Of a stretch of DNA of 64,000 bases, positions 56,878-64,000 are shown one piece after another. How positions within the stretch are numbered: position 1 is the stretch's first letter; each line of letters begins with the position of its first letter. This DNA is from Kribbella sandramycini. GTDB taxonomy: Bacteria; Actinomycetota; Actinomycetes; Propionibacteriales; Kribbellaceae. The notes under the pieces are model-generated. The model saw only the letters and a program-made list of their open reading frames with translations, searched no databases and was not told the DNA's origin. Made by a program: the position numbers and the translations under genes. The DNA is taken from NCBI RefSeq assembly GCF_013131805.1, contig NZ_JABJRC010000007.1:124001-188000 (forward strand), in the 5' to 3' direction.

Positions 56878-57084
56878 GTGCAAGCCACTGTGAGCAAGTA
56901 CGACGGCGACACCTTCGCCGGCGCGGTGCTGACCGACACCGGCGTCGAGCTGCCCTTCACCGTGCATGCGATCGCGGACACTCCGGTCCGGCATTTCCGG
57001 GTCGGCCAACGCGTTCGGATCGAGACCACCGGTTCCGGCGCGAGCCTCACGATCACCAAGGTGGACTTCGCGACCGTGCTGTAG
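56878..57084 (+). CDS. Small cold-shock/OB-like protein
   Basis: GTG 56878 starts a 68-residue protein, MQATVSKYDGDTFAGAVLTDTGVELPF...RVGQRVRIETTGSGASLTITKV, patterned like a cold-shock-type beta barrel (beta strands, GQRVRI edge) but lacking RNP aromatic motifs. It is conserved after cofC in actinobacteria, with no known role. It is 14 nt from cofC and likely in the same transcript. Confidence 0.75.
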   Translation: MQATVSKYDGDTFAGAVLTDTGVELPFTVHAIADTPVRHFRVGQRVRIETTGSGASLTITKVDFATVL

Positions 57085-57099
57085 AAGTTGCCGGGCACA

Positions 57100-57143
57100 A
57101 GCGAAGGCCGGTCACTCCTGGAGTGGAGTAACCGGCCTTCGCT
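57100..57143. terminator. Bidirectional terminator between convergent genes
   Basis: AGCGAAGGCCGGT (57100-57112) pairs with ACCGGCCTTCGCT (57131-57143), with an inner CACTCC-T-GGAGTG hairpin. It lies between the OB-like gene and hup. T tracts are weak. Confidence 0.75.
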
Positions 57144-57170
57144 GTTGTTACCGGTGCTGCAGTGCCTCGA

Positions 57171-57755
57171 TCAGCGCGCGGCGCGCTTGGCCGGAGCCTT
57201 CTTGGCGGGGGCCTTCTTGGCCGGCGCCTTCTTGGCAACGGTCTTGACCGGAGCGGCCTTCTTGGCCGGCGCCTTCTTGGCGACGGTCTTGGCCGGGGCC
57301 TTCTTGGCCACGGTCTTGGCCGGGGCCTTCTTCGCCACGGTCTTGGCCGGCGTCGCCTTCTTGGCGGCGGCGGTCTTGGTCGCCGCGGCCTTGGCCGGAG
57401 CAGCCTTCTTGGCCGGGGCGGCCGCCTTGGTGGCGGTCGCGGTGGCCTTCGGCGCGACCAGCTTCGGCAGCTTCTTCGCACCGGAGACGACAGCCTTCAG
57501 CTCCGCACCCGCGCGGAACTTGGGGATGACCGTCTTCTTGGCCCGAATGCGCTCGCCGGTGCGCGGGTTGCGCACGACGCGCGCCCCACGCTCGATGGCC
57601 TCGAAGGCACCGAAACCGGTGATGGCGACCTTGCCACCCTTTTTGGTCAGCTCGCGCTGGACGGTGTCGATGACCGACTCCAACGCGTGCTGGGCCTGGC
57701 GGCGGTTTCCGTCGAAGTGCACTGCGAGCGCTTCGACCAACTGGCTCTTGTTCAC
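57171..57755 (-). CDS. hup: HU-family nucleoid protein with Lys/Ala-rich tail
   Basis: Histone-like DNA-binding protein of 194 residues. Residues 1-95 are HU (MNKSQLVEALAVHF, GGKVAITGFGAFEA, RNPRTGERIRAKKTVIPKFRAG). Residues about 96-194 are a low-complexity basic tail with four copies of KTVAKKAPA and AAKK-type motifs, as in mycobacterial HupB and Streptomyces HupS. GGAGGG precedes the GTG start. Tail length is likely variable by slippage. Confidence 0.96.
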   Translation of the reverse strand: MNKSQLVEALAVHFDGNRRQAQHALESVIDTVQRELTKKGGKVAITGFGAFEAIERGARVVRNPRTGERIRAKKTVIPKFRAGAELKAVVSGAKKLPKLVAPKATATATKAAAPAKKAAPAKAAATKTAAAKKATPAKTVAKKAPAKTVAKKAPAKTVAKKAPAKKAAPVKTVAKKAPAKKAPAKKAPAKRAAR

Positions 57756-57805
57756 TGCTTCCCTCCGTGAACTAGGCGTCGAGCACAGCGCTCGATCTCA
57801 CAGGA

Positions 57806-57834
57806 ACGTTATGGACTGAACAGGCCGTTGCCAA
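57806..57834 (-). promoter_or_regulatory. Probable hup promoter
   Basis: Minus strand TTGGCA (57829-57834), 17-nt spacer and TAACGT (57806-57811), about 50 nt upstream of the hup start. Confidence 0.5.
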
Positions 57835-57911
57835 ACACCCACGCGGCAATTCGGCTTGTTTTTGGGCGATTCGGGCCACATTTTCGCCCGAATCGGTGTT
57901 CCAGCGAGGTT

Positions 57912-59060
57912 TCAGAGCCATCCGCGGCGTTTGAAGACCTGATGCAGACCGACGCACACCAAGCCCATCAGGCCGATCGCGAAGGGGTATCCGAGCTGCC
58001 AGTGCAGCTCCGGCATGGTGTCGAAGTTCATCCCGTAGACGGTGCCGATCAGGGTCGGCGCGAACAGGATCGCCGCCCAGGCAGAGATCCGCTTCACCTC
58101 TTCGCTCTGCTCGCTGCTGGCGATCGTGAGACTCTTCATCTCCTCGTTCTGCTGCTGGGCCACCAGCGTCGCGTTCACGGTCAGGATGTCGCGCAGCAGC
58201 TCACGGAAACCGTCGACCTTCTCCACCACCTGGGTCACGTGATCGGCGACATCGCGTAAGTACCGCTGCAGTTCCTCGTCGACGCCGTACTTGTCGAAAC
58301 CGCCGCGCAACGCCTCCAGCATGCCGACCAGCGGCCGGGTCGCGCGCTGGAACTCGATCACCTCGCGGGACAGCTCGTAGATCCGCCGCGACACCTTGGG
58401 ATCACCGCGGAAGACCTCGGTCTCGATCTCGTCGATGTCGTTCTCCAGACCGGCTACCACCGGCGCGTAACCGTCGACGACCTTGTCGAGAATCGCGTAG
58501 AGCACGGCCTCGGTGCCGAGGTTCAGCAGCTCGGGATCGTGTTCGACCCGGCGCCGGACGGCGGCCAGGTTGGGCGCTTCGGCGTGCCGGACCGTCACCA
58601 CGAAGTCCGGGCCGACGAACAGGTGCACCTCGCCGAACTCGACCTCCTCGGTCGCGTCCCGGTACCGAGCTGCCTTGAGGACGACGAACAGCGTCTCGCC
58701 GTACCGCTCGAGTTTCGGCCGCTGATGGGCCTGGATGGCGTCCTCGACGGCCAGCTCGTGCAGGTCGAACTCCTGGGCCAGCGACGACAGTTCGCGCCGG
58801 TCCGGGCGGTACAGGCCGATCCAGGCCATCCCCTGCGGCGCCTTGCGCAGCACGCGATAGGTCTCGGCCAGGGACTCCGGCGAGGCGACCCGGCGGCCGC
58901 CGCAGTAGATCGCGCTGTCGACGACGCTGTGCCCCTTGGGCAGGGCGTCGCGCTGCTCACGCGGCTTGTCGGTGACCGGTGTCGGCGGCGGGCCGGCGGC
59001 GGCGTGCTTGCGCGCAGCACCCGTGAAAGCACGGAAAGTACGCAGGCGAAGGTCGGACAT
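57912..59060 (-). CDS. corA: CorA-family magnesium/cobalt channel
   Basis: ATG 59060, with TGGAGG five bases upstream, gives 382 residues (frame open to 59120). A large cytoplasmic N-terminal domain is followed by two helices near the C terminus, with the selectivity motif GMN (in YGMNFDTMPEL, about 343) between them. Homologous to CorA Mg2+ channels. The 240-nt leader contains a long-stem hairpin and a short upstream ORF. Confidence 0.93.
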   Translation of the reverse strand: MSDLRLRTFRAFTGAARKHAAAGPPPTPVTDKPREQRDALPKGHSVVDSAIYCGGRRVASPESLAETYRVLRKAPQGMAWIGLYRPDRRELSSLAQEFDLHELAVEDAIQAHQRPKLERYGETLFVVLKAARYRDATEEVEFGEVHLFVGPDFVVTVRHAEAPNLAAVRRRVEHDPELLNLGTEAVLYAILDKVVDGYAPVVAGLENDIDEIETEVFRGDPKVSRRIYELSREVIEFQRATRPLVGMLEALRGGFDKYGVDEELQRYLRDVADHVTQVVEKVDGFRELLRDILTVNATLVAQQQNEEMKSLTIASSEQSEEVKRISAWAAILFAPTLIGTVYGMNFDTMPELHWQLGYPFAIGLMGLVCVGLHQVFKRRGWL

Positions 59061-59219
59061 GGGTCCTCCAGGGTGCGGTGGTACGGGGTGAGGTGACGGC
59101 ACACGTCTGCCCGACCGCAACTACAGGAGGAGAAGGAGTTCTCGCCTCACACAGGTCGAGCGAGACCGGTATGTCTGGAGGGATCGCTGTTCATCAGCGC
59201 CTCACCTCCTCGGTCTCGC
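59061..59219 (-). promoter_or_regulatory. Structured leader of corA
   Basis: Transcribed leader with a perfect 9-bp stem GCGAGACCG/CGGTCTCGC (59211-59219 with 59160-59168), an inner CGCTG-atgaa-CAGCG hairpin, a second hairpin around GAGAA-ctcc-TTCTC (about 59127-59142), and repeated GTGAGGCG (two copies). AGGTGAGGC resembles the start of the M-box Mg2+ riboswitch, but the rest does not clearly match. The short ORF is listed separately. Mg2+ control is inferred. Confidence 0.5.
59147..59194 (-). CDS. Possible 15-residue corA leader peptide
   Basis: ATG 59194 (AGGAGG 10 nt upstream) to TGA at 59147 encodes MNSDPSRHTGLARPV. It contains acidic and proline residues, which in leader peptides of Mg2+ transporter genes can influence translation under low Mg2+. 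It overlaps the 9-bp stem of the leader. Speculative without expression data. Confidence 0.4.
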   Translation of the reverse strand: MNSDPSRHTGLARPV

Positions 59220-59307
59220 AAGCCTTGTTCTGACAACCACGCAAGGGTAACACCAGGGTTATCGCCCACGCCCCGTGAAGTGTTACGTGGGCGACAACCC
59301 TGCTGGA

Positions 59308-59907
59308 TCAGGCCTTGGCCGGCAAGGTGGCCGGTTTGAAGGCCAGCCGGGTCGCCTCGTACGCCGAGATGTCGGCCTCGTGCGACAAGGTGATGCCGAC
59401 GTCGTCGAGACCGTTCAGCAGCCGGTAGCGCGTGTAGTCGTCGATCTCGAACGGCGCCGACAGCTCACCGGCCGAGATGGTCTTGGCCTCCAGGTCGACG
59501 GTCACCTTGGTGCCCGGGTCCTGCTCGACGGTGGCCCACAACTGCTCCACGACCTCTTCGGTGACCAGCGCGGCCAGCAGACCCGCCTTCCCGGAGTTGC
59601 CGCGGAAGATGTCGCCGAACCGCGCCGAGACGACGACGCGGAAGCCGTAGTCGAGCAGCGCCCAGACCGCGTGCTCACGCGACGACCCGGTGCCGAAGTC
59701 CGGCCCGGCGACGAGCACCGAGACGCCGTCGTACTCCGGCTGGTTCAGGACGAACTCGGGGTCGTTGCGCCAGGCAGCGAACAGGCCGTCCTCGAACCCG
59801 GTCCGGGTGACCCGCTTCAGGTACACGGCCGGGATGATCTGGTCGGTGTCGACGTTGCTGCGGCGCAGCGGGGCCGCCGTACCGATGTGCTGGGTGAAGG
59901 CATCCAT
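59308..59907 (-). CDS. leuD: 3-isopropylmalate dehydratase small subunit
   Basis: Swivelling-domain subunit of isopropylmalate isomerase (leucine pathway). The 199-residue protein has RSNVDTDQIIPAVYLK, AGPDFGTGSSREHAVWAL and FGDIFRGNSGKAG. It follows leuC by 14 nt on the same strand. Confidence 0.97.
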   Translation of the reverse strand: MDAFTQHIGTAAPLRRSNVDTDQIIPAVYLKRVTRTGFEDGLFAAWRNDPEFVLNQPEYDGVSVLVAGPDFGTGSSREHAVWALLDYGFRVVVSARFGDIFRGNSGKAGLLAALVTEEVVEQLWATVEQDPGTKVTVDLEAKTISAGELSAPFEIDDYTRYRLLNGLDDVGITLSHEADISAYEATRLAFKPATLPAKA

Positions 59908-59921
59908 GAGTTCTCTGCTCC

Positions 59922-61352
59922 TCAGACGTTCTCGGGGACGACGACGTCGACCGGCTCGAGGTCGGCGGGCGCGGCCAGCGTGCCCGTGACCGCGGTCGCC
60001 GCGGCGACCAGCGGGGAGACCAGGTGGGTGCGGCCGCCCTTGCCCTGGCGTCCTTCGAAGTTGCGGTTCGAGGTGGAGGCGCTGCGCTCACCCGGGGCCA
60101 GCGTGTCCGGGTTCATCCCCAGGCACATCGAGCAGCCCGCGCCGCGCCACTCGGCGCCGGCGTCCTTGAAGATCGCGTCCAGGCCCTCGGCCTCGGCCTG
60201 CAACCGGACCCGGCCCGAGCCCGGGACGACGAGCATCCGGGTGCCCTCGGCAACCTTCCGCCCGGCCAGCACGCCGGCCGCGGCCCGCAGGTCCTCGATC
60301 CGGCCGTTGGTGCAGGAGCCCAGGAAGACGGTGTCGACCTTGATCTCGCGCAGCGGCGTCCCGGCGGTCAGCCCCATGTACTCCAGCGCGCGCTCGGCCG
60401 CGACCTTGTCGGTCTCGGTCTCGAAGTCGTCCGGCGACGGGACATTGGCCGACAGCGGCAGCCCCTGCCCCGGGTTGGTGCCCCAGGTGACGAACGGCGC
60501 GATGTCCTCGGCGCGGATGACGACCTCGCGGTCGAACGCCGCGTCGGCGTCCGTGGCCAGGCTCTTCCAGTACTCGACGGCGGCTTCCCAGTCGGCGCCC
60601 TGCGGCGCGTGCGGCTTGTCCTTCAGGTACTCGAAGGTCGTCTCGTCCGGCGCGATCATGCCGGCCTTTGCGCCCCACTCGATCGACATGTTGCAGATCG
60701 TCATCCGGGCTTCCATCGACAGCGCGCGGATCGCCTCGCCGCGATACTCGACGATGTAACCCTGGCCGCCGCCGGTGCCGACCTGCGCGATCAGCGCGAG
60801 CACCAGGTCCTTGGCGGAGACGCCGTCCGGCAGGACGCCGTCGACGGTGACGGCCATCGTCTTCGGGCGGGCCTGCATCAGCGTCTGGGTGGCCAGCACG
60901 TGCTCGACCTCGCTGGTGCCGATGCCGAAGGCAATCGCGCCGAACGCGCCGTGCGTGGAGGTGTGGCTGTCACCGCAGACCACGGTCATCCCGGGCTGGG
61001 TCAGGCCGAGCTGCGGGCCGATCACGTGCACGACGCCCTGGTCCGGGTCGCCGAGGGTGTGGATCCGGATCCCGAACTCCTTGGCGTTCTTGCGCAGCGT
61101 GTCGACCTGCGTGCGCGAGACCGGGTCCGCGATCGGCTTGTCCACATCGAACGTCGGGACGTTGTGGTCCTCGGTCGCGATGGTGAGATCCGGGCGACGC
61201 ACCGGCCGGTTCGCCAGCCGCAAGCCGTCGAAAGCCTGTGGACTGGTCACCTCATGAACAAGGTGGAGGTCGATGTAGAGGAGGTCGGGCTCACCGTCTG
61301 CTCGGCGCACCACATGCGCATCCCAGACCTTTTCCGACAACGTCCTACCCAT
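59922..61352 (-). CDS. leuC: 3-isopropylmalate dehydratase large subunit
   Basis: [4Fe-4S] aconitase-family subunit. ATG 61352, with AAGGAG eight bases upstream, gives 476 residues (frame extends to 62306 without support). Motifs: VCGDSHTSTHGAFGAIAFGIGTSEVEH, FLGSCTNGRIEDL and CSMCLGMNPD (cluster cysteines). It is divergent from ndgR, as in other actinobacteria, where NdgR regulates leuCD. Confidence 0.97.
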   Translation of the reverse strand: MGRTLSEKVWDAHVVRRADGEPDLLYIDLHLVHEVTSPQAFDGLRLANRPVRRPDLTIATEDHNVPTFDVDKPIADPVSRTQVDTLRKNAKEFGIRIHTLGDPDQGVVHVIGPQLGLTQPGMTVVCGDSHTSTHGAFGAIAFGIGTSEVEHVLATQTLMQARPKTMAVTVDGVLPDGVSAKDLVLALIAQVGTGGGQGYIVEYRGEAIRALSMEARMTICNMSIEWGAKAGMIAPDETTFEYLKDKPHAPQGADWEAAVEYWKSLATDADAAFDREVVIRAEDIAPFVTWGTNPGQGLPLSANVPSPDDFETETDKVAAERALEYMGLTAGTPLREIKVDTVFLGSCTNGRIEDLRAAAGVLAGRKVAEGTRMLVVPGSGRVRLQAEAEGLDAIFKDAGAEWRGAGCSMCLGMNPDTLAPGERSASTSNRNFEGRQGKGGRTHLVSPLVAAATAVTGTLAAPADLEPVDVVVPENV

Positions 61353-61414
61353 CAGACTCGCTCCTTTAGATACTTGTCCCACCCCGCCGCCCCGAACGGT
61401 GAGGTTTGCTGTGG

Positions 61415-61434
61415 TGTGAGTGCTCTCGCTCACA
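61415..61434. promoter_or_regulatory. Inverted repeat in the leuC-ndgR intergenic region
   Basis: TGTGAG-N8-CTCACA is a perfect 6-bp inverted repeat, 63 nt upstream of leuC. Candidate regulator site, possibly for NdgR. Confidence 0.45.
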
Positions 61435-61462
61435 GTGCGCTCGATCGAGGCTGCGAAGCGAC

Positions 61463-61497
61463 TTGCGTTCCACGATTCGAGACGGCAATATCGTCTC
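61463..61497 (+). promoter_or_regulatory. ndgR promoter with overlapping dyad; leaderless
   Basis: TTGCGT (61463-61468), 17-nt spacer, CAATAT (61486-61491). The -10 ends 6 nt before the ATG, so transcription probably starts at or near it. A perfect GAGACG-N7-CGTCTC dyad (61479-61497) overlaps the -10 and abuts the ATG, fitting autorepression. Confidence 0.55.
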
Positions 61498-62217
61498 ATG
61501 GACAACTCTAGCGGAGTCGGCGTGCTCGACAAAGCAGCTCTCGTTCTGTCCGCACTCGAATCCGGGCCGGCGACCCTGGCCGGACTCGTGGCGGCGACGG
61601 GGCTCGCGCGACCGACGGCACACCGGCTGGCGGTCGCTCTCGAGCACCACCGGCTCGTCGGTCGCGACATGCAGGGACGCTTCGTGCTCGGCCCGCGACT
61701 GAGTGAGTTGGCCTCGGCCGCCGGTGAGGACCGGCTGCTCGCCACCGCCGGCCCGGTGCTCGCGCGGCTGCGCGACATCACCGGCGAATCGGCGCAGCTG
61801 TTCCGCCGCCAGGGCGAGTACCGCGTCTGCGTCGCCGCCGCCGAGCGGCCGTCCGGTCTGCGCGACACCGTCCCGGTCGGCAGCCAGCTGACCATGGCGG
61901 CCGGGTCGGCTGCCCAAATACTGCTTGCGTGGGAGGACCCGGAGCGCATGCACCGCGGTCTGCACAACGCGACCTTCAACGCCGCCGCGCTGGCCGGCGT
62001 CCGCCGCCGCGGCTGGGCGCACTCGGTCGGCGAACGCGAACAAGGTGTCGCCTCGGTCTCGGCGCCCGTCCGCTCCCCCAGCGGCAAGGTCATCGCCGCC
62101 GTCTCGGTCTCCGGCCCGATCGAGCGGCTCTCCCGGCAACCCGGCCGCATGCACGCCCCCGCCGTGATGGCCGCCGCCGAGCGCCTCTCCGAGGCTCTGC
62201 GCCGCGCCTCCGAGTAA
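61498..62217 (+). CDS. ndgR: IclR-family regulator of leucine/amino-acid genes
   Basis: A 239-residue IclR protein nearly identical in its first part to Streptomyces NdgR (MDNSSGVGVLDKAALVLSAL): N-terminal winged HTH (about 10-65, LAGLVAATGLARPTAHRLAVALE) and C-terminal ligand domain (GESAQLFRRQGEYRVCVAAAE, GVASVSAPVR). NdgR proteins regulate leuCD and amino-acid-dependent development. It is divergent from leuC. ATG 61498 is chosen over an upstream start at 61420 because it matches homologues and the leaderless promoter. Confidence 0.94.
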   Translation: MDNSSGVGVLDKAALVLSALESGPATLAGLVAATGLARPTAHRLAVALEHHRLVGRDMQGRFVLGPRLSELASAAGEDRLLATAGPVLARLRDITGESAQLFRRQGEYRVCVAAAERPSGLRDTVPVGSQLTMAAGSAAQILLAWEDPERMHRGLHNATFNAAALAGVRRRGWAHSVGEREQGVASVSAPVRSPSGKVIAAVSVSGPIERLSRQPGRMHAPAVMAAAERLSEALRRASE

Positions 62218-62221
62218 CCGC

Positions 62222-62364
62222 ATTTCGCTGGTAGACCAGCCAACTCGGGGGTTCTCCACCGTGCCTCACGGTGCAGGACCCCCGATTTGCGTGGTGGACC
62301 AGCCAAACGAGGGCCGCGCCACGCACATGAGCGTGGCCAACCCCCGATTTGCGTGGTGGACCAG
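62222..62364. repeat. Tandem 62-63-bp hairpin repeat after ndgR
   Basis: Three copies of a core (ATTTGCGTGGTGGACCAG and variant) start at 62222, 62285 and 62347; the last two share 24 identical bases (62279-62302, 62341-62364). Between cores, each spacer holds a 7-bp hairpin of different sequence: CACCGTG/CACGGTG (62257-62273) and GCCACGC/GCGTGGC (62318-62337). The core itself contains TGGT-N2-ACCA. The array begins 4 nt past the ndgR stop. Role unknown. Confidence 0.8.
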
Positions 62365-62395
62365 GGAAATGGGGTGAGAGGGCTGGGTAAACGAC

Positions 62396-62430
62396 AGCGC
62401 CTCCCACCGGAGGTGGGAGGCGCTTTTCTC
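62396..62430 (+). terminator. Intrinsic terminator after ndgR and repeat array
   Basis: AGCGCCTCCCACC (62396-62408), GGA loop, GGTGGGAGGCGCT (62412-62424), followed by TTTTCTC. A 13-bp perfect stem with a T tract; it ends next to tRNA-Glu on the other strand. Confidence 0.85.
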
Positions 62431-62506
62431 TGGTAGCCCCGACGGGATTCGAACCCGCGCTACCGCCTTGAGAGGGCGGCGTGCTAGGCCGCTACACAAC
62501 GGGGCC
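62431..62506 (-). tRNA. tRNA-Glu (anticodon CTC)
   Basis: The minus strand folds as a 76-nt tRNA with acceptor stem GGCCCCG/CGGGGCT (one G-U pair), anticodon loop CTCTCAA (anticodon CTC, reads GAG), T-arm GGGTTCGAATCCC, discriminator A and encoded CCA. It follows tRNA-Gln on the same strand by 78 nt. Confidence 0.97.
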
Positions 62507-62584
62507 AGAGTTTTTGCCGACCGGCCTTGCGGGCCGGGCAACGAGGTTGAACTTTACCGATTTTCTTCGGTGCGGTCCAATCCG

Positions 62585-62656
62585 CTGGGGTACTAGGACT
62601 CGAACCTAGACTAACTGAACCAGAATCAGACGGGCTGCCAATTACCCCATACCCCA
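62585..62656 (-). tRNA. tRNA-Gln (anticodon CTG)
   Basis: A 72-nt tRNA, minus strand: acceptor TGGGGTA/TACCCCA, anticodon loop TTCTGGT (CTG, reads CAG) with a U-U mismatch at the top of the anticodon stem, T-arm TAGGTTCGAGTCCTA, discriminator G, no encoded CCA. Confidence 0.96.
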
Positions 62657-62774
62657 AAGGCATTTCACTGAGCTGGAGAGTTTGTTCCCGCCCTCACCAA
62701 CCCGGCTCGGAGAGCTTACCCGAGCCAGGCGCGAGACACCAAAACGGCCCCCGCCGGGCGCGTTGTCACTCCCG

Positions 62775-63671
62775 TCACATCAGCCTCGAACCCGGGAGCG
62801 GCAGTCTTGCCAGCGGCAGTTCGCTGACGGTTTCGAGCCGCTGCCGGCGGGCCAGCCAGACCGCGAGCGCGCCGAACGCGGCGAACTTCGCGATATCGAG
62901 AATCACCAACGACCATGGGGCGCTCGAGGCGCCGAGGCTGGAGCCGACCGAGTCGGTCAGGGCGGCGTAGATGAACGTGACGACGTTGTTCATCACGTGC
63001 ACCGCGATCGGCGCCTCGATACCGCCGGTCAGGATCGCGAGGACGCCGGCGACCACCCCGAACGCGAAGCGGTCGAGGAACAACGGCAGGCTCTCCCACG
63101 GCCAGACGCCGTGCGCCATCGTGAACAGGATCGTCGTGACCAGCACGATCACGATCGGGCTGCGGACCAGCGCGCCCGCGGCCTGCAGCAGGTAGCCGCG
63201 GAAGAAGAACTCCTCGGCGGCAGCCTGGATCGGCGACGTCAGCAGGACGACGGCGATGATGCCGACCGCGTCCGGCGCGAGGCTGAACTTGTTGTCGTGC
63301 AGCAGCGTGACGAGGCCGAGTTTGATCACCAGCAGCGAGAGCAGCTCGCAGACGAGCGCCGCGACGGTGAACCAGAGCAACGGCCTCCAGCGCAGCCGGC
63401 CGACGACCGAGGACAGCAACCCCGGCGTCTGCCGGTTCAGCAGCCGGGCCACGACGATGCTGAGCGGGATCAGCGAAATCAGGTAGAGGTTCGTGGCCAG
63501 CAACGTGATCCAGGACGTCGTACCCGGCGGGTCGATCCGGATCGCCCGGGCGGCGCTGAGCACGATGATGCCCCAGACCGCCCAGCCGACGAAGATCGTC
63601 AGCGCGCCGAGGACGACGTACCCCCGCGGCACGACCTCGTTCCGCAGCAGCCGTTGGTACGGCGTACTCAT
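62775..63671 (-). CDS. CPBP-family intramembrane metalloprotease
   Basis: A 298-residue membrane protein with about seven to eight helices and the Abi/CPBP motifs: EEFFFRG (about 155-161, in AAAEEFFFRGYLL), FTMAHG and HVMNN. CPBP members include prenyl-protein proteases and bacteriocin-immunity proteins. The ATG overlaps the gltX stop by 1 nt (TGATG), so it is co-translated with glutamyl-tRNA synthetase. Specific role unknown. Confidence 0.87.
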   Translation of the reverse strand: MSTPYQRLLRNEVVPRGYVVLGALTIFVGWAVWGIIVLSAARAIRIDPPGTTSWITLLATNLYLISLIPLSIVVARLLNRQTPGLLSSVVGRLRWRPLLWFTVAALVCELLSLLVIKLGLVTLLHDNKFSLAPDAVGIIAVVLLTSPIQAAAEEFFFRGYLLQAAGALVRSPIVIVLVTTILFTMAHGVWPWESLPLFLDRFAFGVVAGVLAILTGGIEAPIAVHVMNNVVTFIYAALTDSVGSSLGASSAPWSLVILDIAKFAAFGALAVWLARRQRLETVSELPLARLPLPGSRLM

Positions 63672-64000
63672 CAGTGCTCCACCACCTTCGCGAGGGCCTG
63701 CTCGATCCGGCGCAGGGACACGTCCCGCCCGAGCAGCTCCAACGACTCGAACAAGGGCGGCGACACCCGCCGCCCGGAGATCGCGACCCGGACCGGGCCG
63801 AACGCGTGCTTGGGTTTGAGGCCGAGCCCGTCGACGAGCGCGGAGCGCAGCGCGGTCTCGATCGCCGCCGTCGTCCAGTCGACCTCCGCGAGCGCTTTGG
63901 CCGAGGCCGTCAGGACAGCGCCCGCGTCGCCGGTCAGCACCTTGGCCGCGGCGTCCGGGGCGATCTTCAGCTGCGTGCCGGCGAACAGGAAGCCGAGCAG
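63671..64000 (-). CDS. gltX: Glutamyl-tRNA synthetase, C-terminal part (5' end outside window)
   Basis: The frame is open through base 64000; 109 residues plus stop are visible. They form the anticodon-binding C-terminal domain of discriminating GluRS: ALRSALVDGLGLKPKHAFGPVRVAISGRRVSPPLFESLELLGRD. Downstream tRNA-Gln and tRNA-Glu on the same strand fit its biology. The 1-nt overlap couples it to the CPBP gene. Confidence 0.93.
   Translation of the reverse strand: MLGFLFAGTQLKIAPDAAAKVLTGDAGAVLTASAKALAEVDWTTAAIETALRSALVDGLGLKPKHAFGPVRVAISGRRVSPPLFESLELLGRDVSLRRIEQALAKVVEH

Noticed and set aside
59061..59219. M-box (ykoK) riboswitch upstream of corA.
   Set aside because: AGGTGAGGC and a following hairpin agree with the start of the motif, but the downstream conserved CUGCUGCCC-type parts are not evident. 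Left as an unnamed structured leader.

Overview
The window is high-GC actinobacterial DNA with many GTG/TTG starts, 4-nt stop/start overlaps and several probable leaderless genes. Gene content and order (ftsY, smc, mutM, rnc, rpmF, yceD, coaD, rsmD, recG, DhaL-domain gene, rpmB ... thiD, thiL, Lrp-type gene, DUF3515, ddl ... gpsA, plsC, cofC, HU, leuD, leuC, ndgR, tRNA-Glu, tRNA-Gln ... gltX) match the conserved chromosomal backbone of Streptomyces-like soil actinomycetes. Proteins and codon use suggest a Kribbella-like genus (Propionibacteriales), but this is inference. No phage, transposase, CRISPR or rRNA was seen, and no gene-free stretch exceeds 300 nt.

Layout. 1-14.3 kb: 3'-truncated ftsY, a cytochrome bd operon (cydABDC), a divergent BlaI/M56-peptidase pair with operator-like dyads between, a threonine-aldolase-type enzyme, a lipoprotein/ECF sigma/anti-sigma unit, and a TetR-controlled pair of dehydrogenases. 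14.3-15 kb: a VapBC-like toxin-antitoxin pair. 15-28.1 kb: the housekeeping block smc to rpmB, with a divergent RlmM-like methyltransferase. 28.1-38.6 kb: an accessory carbohydrate block (Gfo/Idh-AKR fusion, ABC permeases and binding protein without an ATPase, HAD phosphatases, Xre plus methionine aminopeptidase, MFS, ROK, DinB). 38.6-43.2 kb: backbone thiD, thiL, Lrp, DUF3515, DUF4129, ddl; a 165-bp element with 25-bp perfect inverted ends sits between thiL and thiD. 43.2-54.4 kb: second accessory block (P450/TetR/PLP enzyme, two homologous MFS genes around a DeoR regulator, CynX-type MFS, noncoding repeats, sugar epimerase plus Gfo/Idh dehydrogenase, APH(6)-like kinase). 54.4-64 kb: backbone gpsA, plsC, cofC, hup, corA, leuDC, ndgR, two tRNAs, CPBP protease and the 3' end of gltX.

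How genes work together: cydABDC makes and assembles the bd oxidase; leuCD with ndgR form a leucine-biosynthesis/regulator locus; thiD/thiL supply thiamine diphosphate; gpsA/plsC start phospholipid synthesis; cofC belongs to F420 synthesis; smc, rnc, mutM, recG and hup maintain chromosome and RNA. The most unusual features are noncoding: the thiL-thiD element, a tandem hairpin array after ndgR, a repeat array at 50.8-51.0 kb, a corA leader with a possible leader peptide, and BlaI-type sites between cydA and blaI. No clearly new multi-gene system was found.
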